Assembly: GCF_000972845.2 (NCBI RefSeq)
Contig: NC_040020.1
Location: 2,480,669-2,544,668, forward strand
Origin: Larimichthys crocea
Lineage: Eukaryota; Chordata; Actinopteri; Sciaenidae
Reading direction: 5' to 3'
DNA: 64,000 nucleotides
The notes under the pieces were generated by a model. That model was not told where the DNA came from and did not search any database. It was given only the letters and a program-made list of their open reading frames with translations. A program made the translations under genes and the position numbers. Positions 35,850 through 48,850 of this stretch are shown one piece after another (the first letter of the stretch is position 1; every line of letters begins with the position of its first letter).

Positions 35850-36240
35850 AACCATAAGTATTGCTATGCTGCTATAATAGCTGTAATTCTTCTGGGAAAG
35901 CTTTCCACAAAATGTTGGAACCTGGCCGCAGGGATTTGTTCCCATTCAGCCGCAAGAGCATTAATAAAGTTGGGCACTAATGTAGGGCGATAAGGCCTGG
36001 CTTGAAGTTGGTTTTTGGGGTGGCTGAATTTTCTGTGCAGGCCAGTAAAGTTCTTTCACAGCAAACTCAGAAAAATTATTTCTTCACAGAGCTCGTTTTG
36101 TTCACAAAAGTCTTGTGAGGACTTTCCAACTGTTGCCACAAAGTTGGTTTCAGTTGTCTAAAACATCATTGTATGCTACAAATCTCCTTATTTGGAGATA
36201 TAAGGGCTCCAGGCTGACTATAAAAACAGCCCTAAACCAA
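35850..36240 (-). mobile_element. Tc1/mariner-like transposase relic, copy 2
   Basis: Better preserved than copy 1. On the minus strand one frame still reads EWEQIPAARFQHFVES then FPRRITAIIAA, the C-terminus I associate with a fish Tc1 transposase. Further along the complement come NSATPK-type remnants, the HK(A)RS block, and PTLWQQ. The plus-strand words are CTTCTGGGAAAGCTTTCCAC, GTTCCCATTCAGCC, GGGCGATAAGGCCTGGCTTG, GTGCAGGCCAGTAAAGTTCT and CAACTGTTGCCACAAAGTTG. Several frameshifts and stops show it is inactive. Copies 1 and 2 lie 3.1 kb apart in the same orientation. Confidence 0.85.
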
Positions 36241-36794
36241 AAGGCACACAGACTTGAGTAAAAGTAGCAAATCTGTGTCATACTTCCAATTATATGCTGA
36301 TTGCCCACTGGATATGATTAATTTTACCAGTGCATGAGGAACAATGTAAATAATTAGGTGTTTTCTTATACTGTACATACTGTGTAAAGATGCAAATCCC
36401 ATACGCTCTACATTACGCACCTGCATATTCTCAGAGTGTGCTGTGAAAAAACAACAACACTGCAAAATGTGTTCTCTCTCTTGACTGATTAGGGGAAAGT
36501 GAAGGTTAAACAGTCAGAAGTCCAGGGCCATTTTTCATTCCCAGTCCCTGGTGCTGATTAATTAAAGAAGGGTTATTACATATTACATAATGTTACATAA
36601 TAACCTAGTCCTGACTTAACAAGGCCTTGTGGATGTTTTTGCTAATGTTGGAAAAAGGTAATTTTTTGTGTTTTGATGTGGATGCAAGTGCTGAGCAACA
36701 CTGTAAACTGTAATATAACATAAAATAACACAATAAGAAAAGTTGAGCTGAGATTTATTATATATCTATATTATATATCTGGGTTACTTAAAGC
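36241..36794. other. Unassigned DNA
   Basis: No gene recognised. It contains overlapping TTACATA repeats at about 36573-36602 and an AT-rich TATATCTATATTATATATCT stretch near 36760-36780. Confidence 0.5.
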
Positions 36795-37145
36795 AACAAT
36801 TTGTAGAAATTGTTATTTTTAGGATTTAGAGCCACCAGTTTCCGAATGCAGTACGACTGTGGTAAACACGAACAGTTGTCCATGTGTATTTGTTATAATT
36901 ACATTACTTATAATAAAAAACTGGCAGGTCGCTAACAGCCAAACATCAACATGACATAATATTTTAGTCCAACAACAAGAAGCACAGCTTGTATGCGTCT
37001 GTCAGCAACTAAAAATCAGTCCCAGATTTACTCCTGACTTCTTGCCCGGTCACTCTCACCTTTTCTTTTTTTTTTTAACCTTCCACTCCCCCCTATGCTT
37101 TGAGCTCACAGTCCGGGCAGCCTGGTTAACATTAGCTAACAGCAG
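36795..37145 (+). mobile_element. Nested-type repeat, copy 2
   Basis: Longer copy of the element at 29105-29400. It starts AAGCAACAATTTGTAGAAAT and continues GGATTTAGAGCCACCAGTTT, CAGTACGACTGTGGTAAACA and GGCAGGTCGCTAACAG. From TAGTCCAACAACAAGAAGCA onward (36965) it parallels copy 1 through GGTCACTCTCACC. It ends in a T-rich tract and GTCCGGGCAGCCTGGTTAAC. The order of words agrees with a repeat I recall from spiny-rayed fish genomes, and there is no open frame. Confidence 0.6.
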
Positions 37146-40100
37146 CTATAGATCACAGCAGTCTACTGTCTATTTAGAAACTCTGTAAACCACAGAAAGA
37201 TGAGACAGAAACCATTTTCTCCATTAGAAATATGATCCAGTTTGACCAAAGTCAGCGAAATACTGTGTGACTTAGTGCAGGTACAAAGAATTAGATATTA
37301 TATGGTGCAAGAACAGATTTACAGCATCAAAATGATTTCGAATCTGTGATTTAATGGTCAGGAAAGTTTACGGACAGTTTACTCCGATGCTATCATTTAT
37401 ATGCAGGTGAAAATTACGATAATGGGAAACGACACGAAATGATCCAAACTACAATCAGACCTCTGGACGTTGTAGACATTACGTGGTAAAGGTTATGAGG
37501 GTCAGGATATGAAAAGAGAGATGGCTGAAGTATAGTGAATTAAGATTCACTGCATTATGCTTCAGTTGAACTGAGCTCAGCTGGAAGAACACCACTCGAG
37601 TGAAACCACAGCAACTATAGCAAATGAACCTTTCAGCGAACCCGAAAAACACAAACCCGGACAGAATATGAATGACAGTATTATTCCTGAACTTACCCTA
37701 AGGTTGAAATGACCTTCTGTAAACAACCAAAACCACATTAATTATTCATAACCTCTGTTTTTTTTTCATTCGATGGTGTTTGCGAGTTATAATATGTTTT
37801 GTCATCGGTTTGAAAATCTGTTGTTTCAAGGATTTCCATGTTTAAGGCCCCTTGAGTAAGAATTACCCAGAACCAAAATCATTATCAAGGGGAAGGGATT
37901 TATCGGTCATAGCTGTGTCTACCTTAATTTGCATCTGTCAGCGAATTCCACCCAACAACCTAACCCTGACCATATATCTCCTCTCTTCACAAGGTGTAAT
38001 CATGTATCGCTCTGGGACTGGATGTGCTGTGATGCACTGAATAAGAATGATAGCAGTTTAGATTCAAGTCATGAACAGGATTAAAACCTCAACAACCAAT
38101 CCTCAACCCACACAGGTGGTTTCACTTATTTTCCCTGATTAGGCCACTTGTGAGAACAGCGTAGGCGTCAGCTTTGACGTCTTGCTCATTCTCCTGTTCC
38201 GCTGCACCTGTTGGAGGTGGGACATCTTACAGCATTTTTCATTGCTATTATGCCACATTCAAGCAATATTGGCTAATTGTGTTCATGCATCATTCCAAAG
38301 GTGGTTACCTCACTGTTCGCCTTCTAATTAACAGCCTAAAGCTGAGCTTCTTTAGTTCTTTTACATATCTATAGGGTTAAAAACTTTTTCATTTGTTAAC
38401 TAGTAACACCACATGCAAGTGAAGAGCATATAGCTTCTTTTAAATGCTTCAAATTTACAGTTTCAGCTTTCCAAAAGTGGATTTTTCTGATTTCATTAAG
38501 CTTCTAAGATAGAAAAATTGAATATCTTTGGGTTTTTGACATTTAAAGATGTCAGCTTTGGCTTTGAGAAATTGGAATGGACATCTTATAGACTTCATTT
38601 TATAGATGATTAATCAAGAAAATGGTTCTGAACAATACAGCGTGAATGTGACTTAGTTCACAGAGTTTGGTGACATCATAATCTCCAGCATAGCTCCACC
38701 CAACTTCAACCTGACCAGATCTGTTCAGCTTGGAAACTTGAAAAATGTTTAGGTGAGCAGGGCTTCGACAGAATTTGAGGGATATTATATGCCTAGCCCT
38801 TGTAAGCTCATCCGTCAGTGAGTAACATTTGTCATGAAAGGTGTACTGGGGCAAACCGGCTTGCCCATATACACTACATGTTCTTAACACAAAGCCATGT
38901 TACTACCACTGACTATGACCAATGACTGGACACATTTCAACAGACTGAAAATATTAGTGTTTACACTTGACATTTTTTGCAATGAACACAATATCCTGGC
39001 TAACCTTTAAACCACTCCATTTATCACGGATCGCTTTTCTGAAGGGTTTGATGTCGAGCTGACTGGATTCTGCAGATGTACTGTACAGCTTCCGGCAGAC
39101 AATGACTTTGGTTGAAAAGAGCAACACACTGATGATTTAAATCAAACAATTGGAAAGATATCGTATCATTAGGTTGAATGCAAAAAAGTAAAGAGCGTTA
39201 CATTCTCCTTCTTGGGTTTTCGATCTTGCATTCTATATATTTGACGCGGCTTTATGTTCATGTACATGGAGAGACGTTACTGAGTCAGGCAAAACGGTTG
39301 GGCATGAACAATAATGAGGAATGTGCAAACAAAATGTAAATGTAGAAATGGATGATATGCAAAATCAACGTACTCGTGGAAAACATCCAGATCTGGCACA
39401 GGATTCATTGCAACAAATACTGTATATCTGATGCTGTGAATACTTGTGCTGACAGCACAATAGAGTGCGGAGATGACTGACCTCTTCACGGTATTTCTGT
39501 GCAGCGCAGCACTTTGTGGCAGTGTTATTTTTCAGTGTAAATAAAAAATGAACTTATATGCACCTTATATGAGTTGAGGCAATAAAAATAAAAAATCTAA
39601 CTATTCAGTGTTTTAGAAAGCTTGAAAAGTGGAAAGGGAGGGCAGGATTGTGGCTTCATCTTCATCCATGAAGTGTGAAGACACCAGGTAAATTATGACG
39701 AGAAAACTGATTATAATTTATTCTCTTCAGCCTCAGATATTTTTAGCTGGGTCAGCTGCGCAACGACAGCTTAATTGAGTTTCGTGTTTAAATGCAGCCT
39801 CGGAATTATCAGTATGCCCCTAAGTGCACCGCCATCTGCGACATCATGTTGATGACTAAATATTCTCCTAATGAACCATCCATCCAGCCAGGCAGGTGCC
39901 ATAATTTGGCAAACAACACTCAATCAAAAGCAAAAAACGCTGTCACGACTCTTGATAAAATAAAAAAAAATCTGCAACCCTTATTTGCAAAATGAAGAAG
40001 AAAAGGGAGAAAGTTGGTAAGAGCAAGTGTTTGGGTCGGGGCAGGGGGGGCGAATGTATTAGACCTAAAGTAAACTCTGAACAAGGCACCAGTTTGAGTA

Positions 40101-42888
40101 AATGATTCAGCAGAGGTTGTTAACTGATGCCAACGTTAAGTTATTTTAGGAACAGAGCTGCATTTTTTTAGTTTCCGTTTAGAAAACGGGCTGAACACTG
40201 AAATATCCAGGCACAAATACTAACTTTTCCAAAGCAAATTGTGCGTTAGACACTTTGTGCTTCTTATTCAAAACACATTTCTTCATTATTCTTATTGATC
40301 AGACACTGAAGAAAAGGCGTTTTCACGCCAGGCATTTCTAACAGCTCAGGCAATGACAGTGAAAGACATGAGGGATGAGAAATCAATAGCTCAACAGAGC
40401 ACTTGCAAACAGGTATTGCTGCTGTAATGACTTTTTTTTTTGGTTTATGACCTTTTGGCAGCCTTATCGGTTCCCTTTCTTTTCTTTGAGCGAAGATTTT
40501 TGTGCTCAAAATAGATCAGACACCAAGCATTCTTTTCATTGCAGACAGGTGACAGGTTTTCTTTAGTCTGCCATGTTCATTGAATGATTGATTGATTTTC
40601 TAAAGGACTACAGATCATTTTCTCCTAACTGGGTCATAACCACTGTACGGCAGTCACTTAAAGGCAGTGAGACGTATTTCTCTGAACATGTTCAAGCTGT
40701 TTTTGCTTTCCACTTACTGTTGGCGTCAATAAATTAATAATCACCGCCGCAATCTAAAACACCACACTTTGCATTCACAATTGATCATTACAGGATATCA
40801 ACAAACCCTGTTTGTAAATTGCAGGCTGATTGCAAAGTCAGTCATGCATTTTAATTTGTGCAAATCTCTGTCGAGACAAAGGCTGTGCGTTGGCAAGATG
40901 GGATTTTTATCATCTAATAACAGATGTGTTGATGCTCATAATGAAAGTTAGCCATAATAAACTCAGCAATTTATTTCAAGTTAAAGAGATTAAAACGTTC
41001 AAATGACAATATTTTTTCTGCTGCAGCACAGTTTATTATTGTTTATCAGAAAGTCAATATGTTCTTACAGGAATTTTCATATTTATTAGTAGCAGGGCGT
41101 CATATAAAGTTGTAATATGCAACGTCTAACAGTGCAAGACTAAAATGAGCAAGAGAAGAAATAAAGGGGAAAAAATAGGAATGCAACTTCTGATAAAGTT
41201 GATATCCTGGCAGTTTTTTGTTCTTGTTTAAGGTGTTTTAGTGATACCTCTGGGTGCAAAGCATTAGGAAATGCTGATTTGATTGAAGGGTTTTATTTTT
41301 TACATTTCTTACAAATTTTCACAGTTCAACACAGGCTGAATCTGTCACATTGTCATTGCAATAAACTCTGTGTTTTTGACATTGTTGCTCATACAATCGA
41401 CAATCTCAGCAGTAAATCTCATTGTTTCTATAATGTGTTGCAACTCGGGAGGATTAAATCAACTTGCAGCGTCAACGAAAGTTCCACTGTTCCTTCAAAC
41501 TAAAGCCCTCGAGTCAATACAACTTCATGTCAATACAACTTCAATCCGGAATTGGCTACACCCTTAAAAAATACGGAGAAATAACCTTGAGGGTGTTGTT
41601 TCCTCAGTGGGAAAGTTTATTTTCACATATTAAATATCTATAATAATGTAAAAACAAATTCATCTAGTTCCCTAAAACAGAATACTATTTTTTTTTTATT
41701 GCAGGCAGACAAAAGTAGTTAAAGCAGATATTTCTCACATGACTCAGCAGAAATGCTGAATACAAAATATCCAAACAACTGTGCAAAATATATTAATGTA
41801 TGTGTAACATGTGGATTCACTCTTGAGCAAAGTCTTATTGCAGCCACGCTGCGGGTAACAGTCTTAAAAAATAACTTTGTTTGTGCCAATCTCCTTTAAA
41901 AGCATGGTTGCCTGGAGTGTGATGGACATAAGGTGATTCTGGGGAGCAATAAAAACAGACATTAGACATAATCTCATTCACAGCTCACAGAACAAACAGT
42001 TCGTCAATATGAGATCATCAAGTATAAATCAAAAGAGTGCAGGAAAATTAAGTGCTCTGATTGCACGGCTGTTCAACGAGGAGATAAATGACCCTGTGAA
42101 TAAAGATGACTTGACTGTCTCAGTCCTGCGAGGTGGTTATGAGTTAAAACTCCTTGTGGTGAGATGATTGGGAACGCTTCTCTCAATAGCCGCGTGCTGT
42201 AAATGTGAGTGATGAAGTGTACAGTCGATTTTTTACAAAAACAATCAATCATTTCCTTCACTGTAGAAGATATAAAGCGTCAAGCTGCCCTAAACATTCA
42301 TCTGCGGTAAAGCTGAAGTTGTGAAAGAGTTATTTTAATTAAGGCCATGTTATTTTCTTGTTCTCAGGTCTCTCTTGGAAAAGAGATCTTAATCTCAAGA
42401 CTAACTGATTAAGTAAAGATCAATATGTTGTTGAGACAGCAAACATCTTGGGCTTACACGTTTAATTGAAAATGCGAGGTGTTTGTTATGGTTGAGAATC
42501 CATGGCTAAAGTTAGAATTACAGACCAAAATCCTAAGAAAAATATTGTCCAATTTGGACATTTTTGGAACTTTGTGACAAAAAATGAGCGTTCGACAGCA
42601 CAGAAATGAAGTCTACAAAAACTCACACAGAGAACAGATGAAGTGGAGGGAGGCAGGAGGAAAACAGGAAAGGTAAGAAAGTCAAAGATAATGATATTTT
42701 TGTAATTTCCATTCAGTTTCAGTTAGATCTTAAGTTTTGAAAATGTCAGTAATTTCATTAATGAAAAATATTTTAACAGCTTCAGCTTTGTATATCATAT
42801 TATCCATGTATGCTTTCAAAATGTCTAAATTGACAACAATCGTATTCTTGTTCTCCTTTCCTATCGACATGAATGTCATCACTCGCAG
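37146..42888. other. Unassigned intergenic or intronic DNA
   Basis: Nearly 6 kb without a recognisable gene or repeat. Frames at 37852-38040, 38600-38890, 39277-39489, 39792-39995, 40264-40509, 41279-41567 and 42073-42261 are all short and unsupported. A strong-looking AAAG|GTAAGA donor at 42675 follows a short basic frame but has no clear acceptor. Confidence 0.45.
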
Positions 42889-42992
42889 AGCTGTGGTCTG
42901 CATTCCTCATGGACATCGGATCTCAGTTTCGGGACAGTGGAGATGACCCCGGTTTGAGATACATGGTGATCCGAGAGGAAGAGAATGCATTG
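42889..42992 (+). CDS. Candidate internal coding exon (plus strand)
   Basis: A textbook acceptor, with pyrimidine tract TTCTTGTTCTCCTTTCCTAT and then ...ACTCGCAG, ends at 42888. The next 104 bases run to GCATTG|GTAAAG, a good donor. In the frame with two leading bases the segment is fully open and reads LWSAFLMDIGSQFRDS, GDDPGLRYMV and IREEENAL, balanced, charged and without low complexity. The frame also extends upstream to an ATG at 42873 and downstream to TGA at 43017-43019, so a 48-codon ORF is the alternative reading. An overlapping 69-codon frame (42737-42946) covers part of it in another phase. I do not recognise the family. The local GC and CpG content (CATCGG, TTTCGGG, CCCCGG, ATCCGAG) is higher than in the flanks, as expected of an exon. 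Confidence 0.3.
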
Positions 42993-43019
42993 GTAAAGAT
43001 TAGTTCCCACAAGCTTTGA

Positions 43020-45860
43020 CTTAGCCTCCGAACTTGCTGGATCCCAGGGGCTTTCTCTGTGAGTGTGTTTGAGACGGTACATAAGCCGCACAGAGAGGAA
43101 GACATGCAAATTAGCAGGCAGGGAAACAAAATGCACACAAAGAATGTATGTATCTTCTTCAGGGCGTATTAAAAGCAAACATGGACCAATCAAAACTCAG
43201 GAAAAGGAAGAGAAAAAGGATGCATTTGTAGAAGCAGTTGATGTTTCACCATATTTGTCTGGTAAAGGTTTGACTTGTTGATTAACGAGACAACAGCAGC
43301 TTCATGGAGACTTTTAAAAAAAACTTTCTGGCAAACTTCAGTGTCAACTAACGGTTTTAAGGTATGACTCAAAGCGGCACATTACGGTGAGTTCCCACCG
43401 AGCGAGAAGCAGATTTTCTGCCTTTTGTTACTCGCTTGACTTTGCTCACGCGATTATTGGTGTTTACATGTGTTAAGCAGTAAATATTCAGCGCACAATA
43501 AACAGATGTTACCGTGTTTTGATTGCAATAAACAGATATATGCTGAAATAACTTAATCATGATGCCAATTTATGAAAAAATTAAAATTCAAACTTCGTCA
43601 GGTCTGTCCGGAAGAACACAAGCAAACAACTTTTAAAATGCTTGAGTTCGGATCCATCAGTGAGTACATATTTTCAGTACTCACCAGGCTGTTAAATGTC
43701 TTTGCTTGCTTCTTTCCAAACAGTCTTCTTCTTTTTTTGTCTGATCTCTGTAAATATAAGGTACTATTGGCCACATACAGCTACAACTGGAGGTTGCCAC
43801 CTCCCTTGCTCACTGCTGTACACAGGTTGATAAACCGCACGTCAAGATGAATCCACATTTTAATCCTAAAAGTTTAAAAGATAAACTCTGAGTCTCTCCT
43901 CTTGCCAGTAAACAGCTCTTTATCAGAACAGAATCTGGGCTCACCTTGGATGTTTATTCCTCTAGAAACCACCGGGTCTCTCCTGCAGAGTTACCCAGCA
44001 CTAAGCAGTGTCACTCTGCAATAAGCACAAAGTTGGATATTTTGACATGAGAACACGAGATTTGCATATCTGCATCACCCAGTCACATTGCACAGCATGA
44101 TTTTATGCGCATTTGCATCTTTTATCATCTTTGCATTGACTCTGCTCATGTGAAAAGGTTTACTTGCTCTCTGTGTGAACGCACCATTACAACTAATGCA
44201 CTGACTCATTGTAAGAGCAGGATATACGGGTGATTTTGCAAGACTTCGAGCTTTAAAGAAAGGCTTTCCATTTGTTAAATTCTGGAACTCAATTTGCTGC
44301 TTAATGTTACCAACCTGACACATCCTGTCTCTGATGTACATCAGTCAGATTAAGTGAAAAGTGGGCCTGCATCTTACTTTTTAAACAGACATCAGACATG
44401 AGCAGAACATAAGGTGCAGAGTGGTTTCCACTCAGGTTCAGATCAAATCAAATTTTCCACTTCTTAGCCTATGGGTCCTTCAGCATGCAGGACTTTCAGG
44501 GTCATTCCCCTGCACTTAACGATTCACCCAAGCTCATGACACACTGCTGTCATCCCCTCAGTGTTACAGGAATATAAGTCGTACATTAACCTTTCAAACT
44601 GGACCAATGAACCGAGCCTTGTCCTGTTGGGAAGGATTTGATCTGTGACCTACACGGACGACTTTTACAAGCGATGCGGGGAGGTTTTACTGTGGAGAAC
44701 TGCAATGCAGAGACATCAGTGAGACTGCTTTCATGCAGGTTCGCCTGCCCTGCCAAATAAAACAGAACAACCATTAATGTTATAAGTTACGCAAGTGCAC
44801 ACACACACACATGCGTGCTATTTGGAGTCTTGGCTTAGCTTGTTGCTATGAGTTATCAACCTATCTGTCATGATGCAATAAAGTCACAGTGAAACGGGTT
44901 TTTATATTCTTGATGTGACACGTTTCCCATTGGAGTCTAAATATGTTGGCTGGCTTTTGAATTTGAATCCAAACACTTTAACACTAAATTTGATTTGATT
45001 GATCACAAGTGAGCGCGGCTGAGCAAATACAGTGAAACTGAGCTGGAGAGAGACGCGGAGCTCTGAGGGACTGTTGGCCTCCGATTCACACCTCCCTCAC
45101 CTGCGCAGATCAAATTAATGAATCAGATCACAACAACATAATTTAGAAATGTGAAAGTTTTTTTTTTTTTTTTGATTGAGGTATCCTGACCTCGCAGAAG
45201 CTAGCTACTACAATCTTTGAAATCAAAGTGTGATTTTTATATGAGCTCGATCAGCTATCGTCTCAAATCATATTTCATTGGATACATTTATGTACATATG
45301 ACACTGCCAAGAGGTAATTTAATCGTATCACCACATGTGTCTTTAAGCAACAAGTAATAAAGCACGGCATTAAACAATCATAACGATCTACTTACAGTAA
45401 TTAGTCTCACTCACTAAGCAATTCATTCAGGCAGAAGACAATGACAATACAATAAATACATGAATACAGTTTTTTCTGGCTGACCTCGTTCTGGCCTGAT
45501 CTGAGGACAGCAAAACGGCACAGCAGCATGGGGTTGAAAAGGTTTTTCCTCTGTGGACGAAGCTGAAATCAGGGAGCGTTTCTGAACCATGATCAATGCT
45601 TTGATGCTTTTGTATTTCATTACTTTAGACTCTCCACTGAGGCATGAGTGAAGCCAAAAAAAGCCAAACAATTCATTACATAAAGCCGGGGATCCAGTTT
45701 AGTCTTCTACTGCATAAAACAATGTTTTTGTGTAATGTCTAATGTAATTCAGTGCAGAAAATGCACATCTATATTGATAAAGGCAGTGTTGTTTGGATAT
45801 GTCTTACTCTTTTTACCAGATAAAATATTGGACATGGTTGTCACTGTGTTTTTAGTGAAG
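43020..45860. other. Unassigned DNA with possible DNA-transposon debris
   Basis: Words at 43388-43450 (GAGTTCCCACCGAGCGAGAA, CTCACGCGATT) and at 44130-44200 (GACTCTGCTCATGTGAAAAG, GTGTGAACGCACCATTAC) recall a CG-rich fish DNA-transposon family, but the match is weak and scattered. A T16 run lies at 45158-45173. Around 45010-45115 is a small CpG-richer island with an acceptor-like CTCCCTCACCTGCGCAG. The 88-codon minus frame at 44075-44341 and the 82-codon minus frame at 45423-45671 are unrecognised. Confidence 0.35.
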
Positions 45861-45861
45861 A

Positions 45862-46112
45862 GTTTGTGTGTTCTCCCCATGTCTGCAAGGATTCAAGTAC
45901 TCTCGCTTCCTCCCCGACAGTCCAAAGACATCACTTCATAGGTTAAATGGTGACTCTAAAGCACCCGAGTGCGAATGCTTGTTTGTCTCTATGTGTTTGC
46001 CCTGTGATGAACTGACGACTGACTTGTCCTGGGTGTACCCTGCCACTGGCCCAGTGTCAGCTGGGATCGGTACCAGCCCCCTGTGACCCTGATGAGGATA
46101 AGCAGTTATTGA
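45862..46112 (+). mobile_element. LINE/SINE-type 3' region, common fish interspersed repeat
   Basis: GTGTGTTCTCCCCATGTCTG, CAGTCCAAAGACATCA, GGTTAAATGGTGACTCTAAA, TTGTCTCTATGTGTTTGCCC, GTCCTGGGTGTACCCTGCC and GTGTCAGCTGGGATCGGTAC occur in this order. The segment ends GACCCTGATGAGGATAAGCA. This order is the 3' part of a very common teleost element (copies read AGTCCAAAGACATGCAGGTT, then GGTGACTCTAAATTG, and end GGATAAGCGGAAGAAAATGG). Non-coding. Its parent LINE family is not certain. Confidence 0.85.
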
Positions 46113-48529
46113 AAATACCAATATCCACACAGAAATATCAATTATGGAAAAGGACTCTGCATGTTTGTTTGTTTTTTTTTTGTGTGGTCATCACTTATCC
46201 TGGACTTTACTTTTTCTGTAGAGAATCATTCAGTCAGTGTATGTAACAGGTAGCGGACAGGAAAGATGAGCTGTGTGTTTTTTGTTGGCATCAACTCAGC
46301 CCCAATACCTTTTCTCTCTCCCTCTTTGTCTCTCTCTCTCCACACATAGACACACACTGCAGGCCTCTACGCTCTCCATCATTACATAGCAATGGCATGT
46401 AATCACTTGGTATGAGTCATCACCCTCAGATACCCCCGCCTCTCCTCTCTCCCTCCCGCCGCCGTCCCTCGACTCGCGATCCCTGCCTGACTGCGCAGTG
46501 ACACATTTCAACTTAATGGTATTTTTCCAGAGTTTTCACCTCTTGCCTGATATCCACGTAGAAAGATAGGTAGGAAAAATGAGGTGAAATTAAACACCAG
46601 CCAAAGCAAGCAGCCAGAAACATTTGCCTTAAATAATGAGAATAAAGAACGCCACAGGTTAGACGAGGTTAAAAACACAGTTACAAAAGAGAAAAATGCC
46701 TCCTGCCGCAACATTATAGATACTAATCTAACTCTCGCTCGGTCCTCGAGTGTTACGGCTTAGAAATACACTCAGAGCTTGTGTATTTCACAGATATGCA
46801 GGGTGATGTATGGAGCACTACCTGGAGAACTTTATTTAGCAGAATCAGGCGCACGTGTTCTACATTTGTGTACCGAGCTCTGTTTAAGATGAGATCTCTG
46901 AGTCTTTTCTGAATCGCACCCTTTATAAATCAACGTCTTCAATTCACTTGATTCTCCCCTTTCATATCCTCCCTTTGAATATGCGCCTCTTCATGTGTTT
47001 CATCAGTGATTTCATTTCCTCTCCACTTTGTGTCTTACGCTGCCTCTTCGCTCTTTTCCTCTCTCTGGCCTGCCTGTTTATAGTTTGTATAGTTTGTATA
47101 GTTTGTATAGTTTGTGTGTGTCTGTGAGCGTGAGAAGGTCAGCAGCGACAGAGATAAACACTCTCCTCTGTACTGCTGATCGACATCATTCACACAAGTG
47201 GACTGTGACAGACTGCAGACTGGAGACACTGTTGTGAAAGCTGGAGCTCAAGCATTAAAGACTTGTACTGACAGGGTACTGGGAAATATTAAGCATGAAC
47301 GCATTACACATATATTTATGACGCACATTGCCGAACAGAGGCTGACATTTATCTATCTACAAATGACTCAAATGATTCTGACATTACAACAGATAAAAAA
47401 AGGTTAGATGAATAAACAATTCAGAGTTCTGTGTTTTCATGAGGTTAGTGGTGTCATAGTGGGAGTAAAGAGTGATGTAAAGGTTAACAAAACCACAGAT
47501 GCAGAATGTTTTAAGTTGGCAAAAACATTAAATAACAAATGTGAAGCTCAATGTCATTACCCCGCTAAACTGGATAATCAATTAAAATTGTGAATAGATA
47601 CAACTGTTCAACACATTATTTGCAAAAGCGTATTGTCACCATTCTTAGTTTGATTGATATTCCCTGGAGTGCACGATTAAAAAAAAAAGAAGAAAAATAA
47701 TAAAAATGGAAATATGTTGTTTTTGCAAATGAAGTCATCAGTGTCGTTCGCAGCATGATATCTTACCTTCAAGCTTCATTAATGCGATAATTTCAGTCTT
47801 TGTCTCCGAAAACAAAACTGTGGATACGGACAGATGCATCGATGAAACATGGGACTGAAACTTAGATCAGTTTTTTTTCCCAAAGCACAAAGTGAAAGAG
47901 CTGCGCTCCTCTGTATTTCAAATAGAAATGAATAATAAGAAGAATGTAGCAAACCAGATCAGAGATTAAAGTAATCAACACCTTACAGCACACAGTGTCC
48001 AAAAGTAGTTCAGCTTCAACACTCTTTGGGTGTTGACTCGTTCCTGTTGTACAATTAGCAGATGCAGTTTGTGCTGATGTTCTCAACTTAAATTAAAGTT
48101 TAAATGATTTAATATACTACCGTGGCATTGGCTTACACAAAAGTGATCCAGGCTGCCTGTTTCTGTTAATGAGCTCCTGTGAGACAAAATTTCAAATTCC
48201 ACTGCACTCATATTGTTCTACAAACATTATCTGCATATATCTATGGAGTATGATTGCTCTCGAGATATACATAAAGCTTGTAAATTATTGTTGTTCATTT
48301 AAAATGCAGATTTTCTGTAATGATACAAGTTTGCTTTTGTTGTGTATAAAGGAGGTGGAGAGCTGAGGAGTTTTCAGACCACTGTGGCAAAAAATGTACG
48401 GCATGTTTCATGCACATACATGTAATAACCCCCATCATCTGCCATTGAAAGGTATATTCCTGTTAAAACTGAAGTGCAAACTAGAGACTGAATTTCAGTT
48501 TATTAAAAACACAAAGAGAATGTGCAGGT
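46113..48529. other. Unassigned DNA
   Basis: Contains CT-rich sequence at about 46308-46345 and the 9-bp array at 47081-47116. The 71- and 68-codon minus frames at 46296-46714 follow simple sequence and are unsupported. Confidence 0.5.
47081..47116. repeat. 9-bp tandem repeat, four copies
   Basis: TAGTTTGTA is repeated three times exactly and a fourth time with the last base changed (TAGTTTGTG). It produces the NYTNYT periodicity in a minus-strand frame, which is therefore not a real protein. Confidence 0.95.
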
Positions 48530-48850
48530 GGGGAAGCCAGTGGCAGGGTATCTCGGGTGGTGCAGAGCTGGTGGTGACAAGAATCCCAGAGTGCAAAAAT
48601 GTGGCAGGAGGATGGCAGGTGGGGTTTTCTTGAAGCACGGGGGGCGGGAAATAAAACACAATTAGTCAAAAATCTCTTAAGAAAACAAAACACACAAAAT
48701 TAGTGCTGTTAGTTGATGAGGCATCAGGTGCAGTAATCAGACAGGTGATGAATGGAGGCCACGTCCAGAGACTCACAAACACAGAGAGACAGGCAAAACA
48801 GAAACACAAGGGAGGGGAAAACACTATGAGGGAAGGAGGTGGACAGACTC
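48530..48850 (-). mobile_element. Probable multicopy fish repeat (minus orientation)
   Basis: The complement reads TTCCCCTCCCTTGTGTTTCT, GAGTCTCTGGACGTGGCCTC, CATCACCTGTCTGATTACTG, CACCTGATGCCTCATCAACT and later CCCGCCCCCCGTGCTTCAAG. This succession resembles a T/C-rich interspersed repeat I recall from percomorph genomes. No coding capacity. Both family and limits are uncertain. Confidence 0.45.

Noticed and set aside
43388..44200. Scattered words resembling a CG-rich fish DNA transposon
   Set aside because: Matches are short and separated by unrelated sequence, and no terminal repeats were found. Kept only as a remark in the region entry.
47035..47229. Frame with NYTNYTNYT repeats
   Set aside because: A translation of the 9-bp tandem array.
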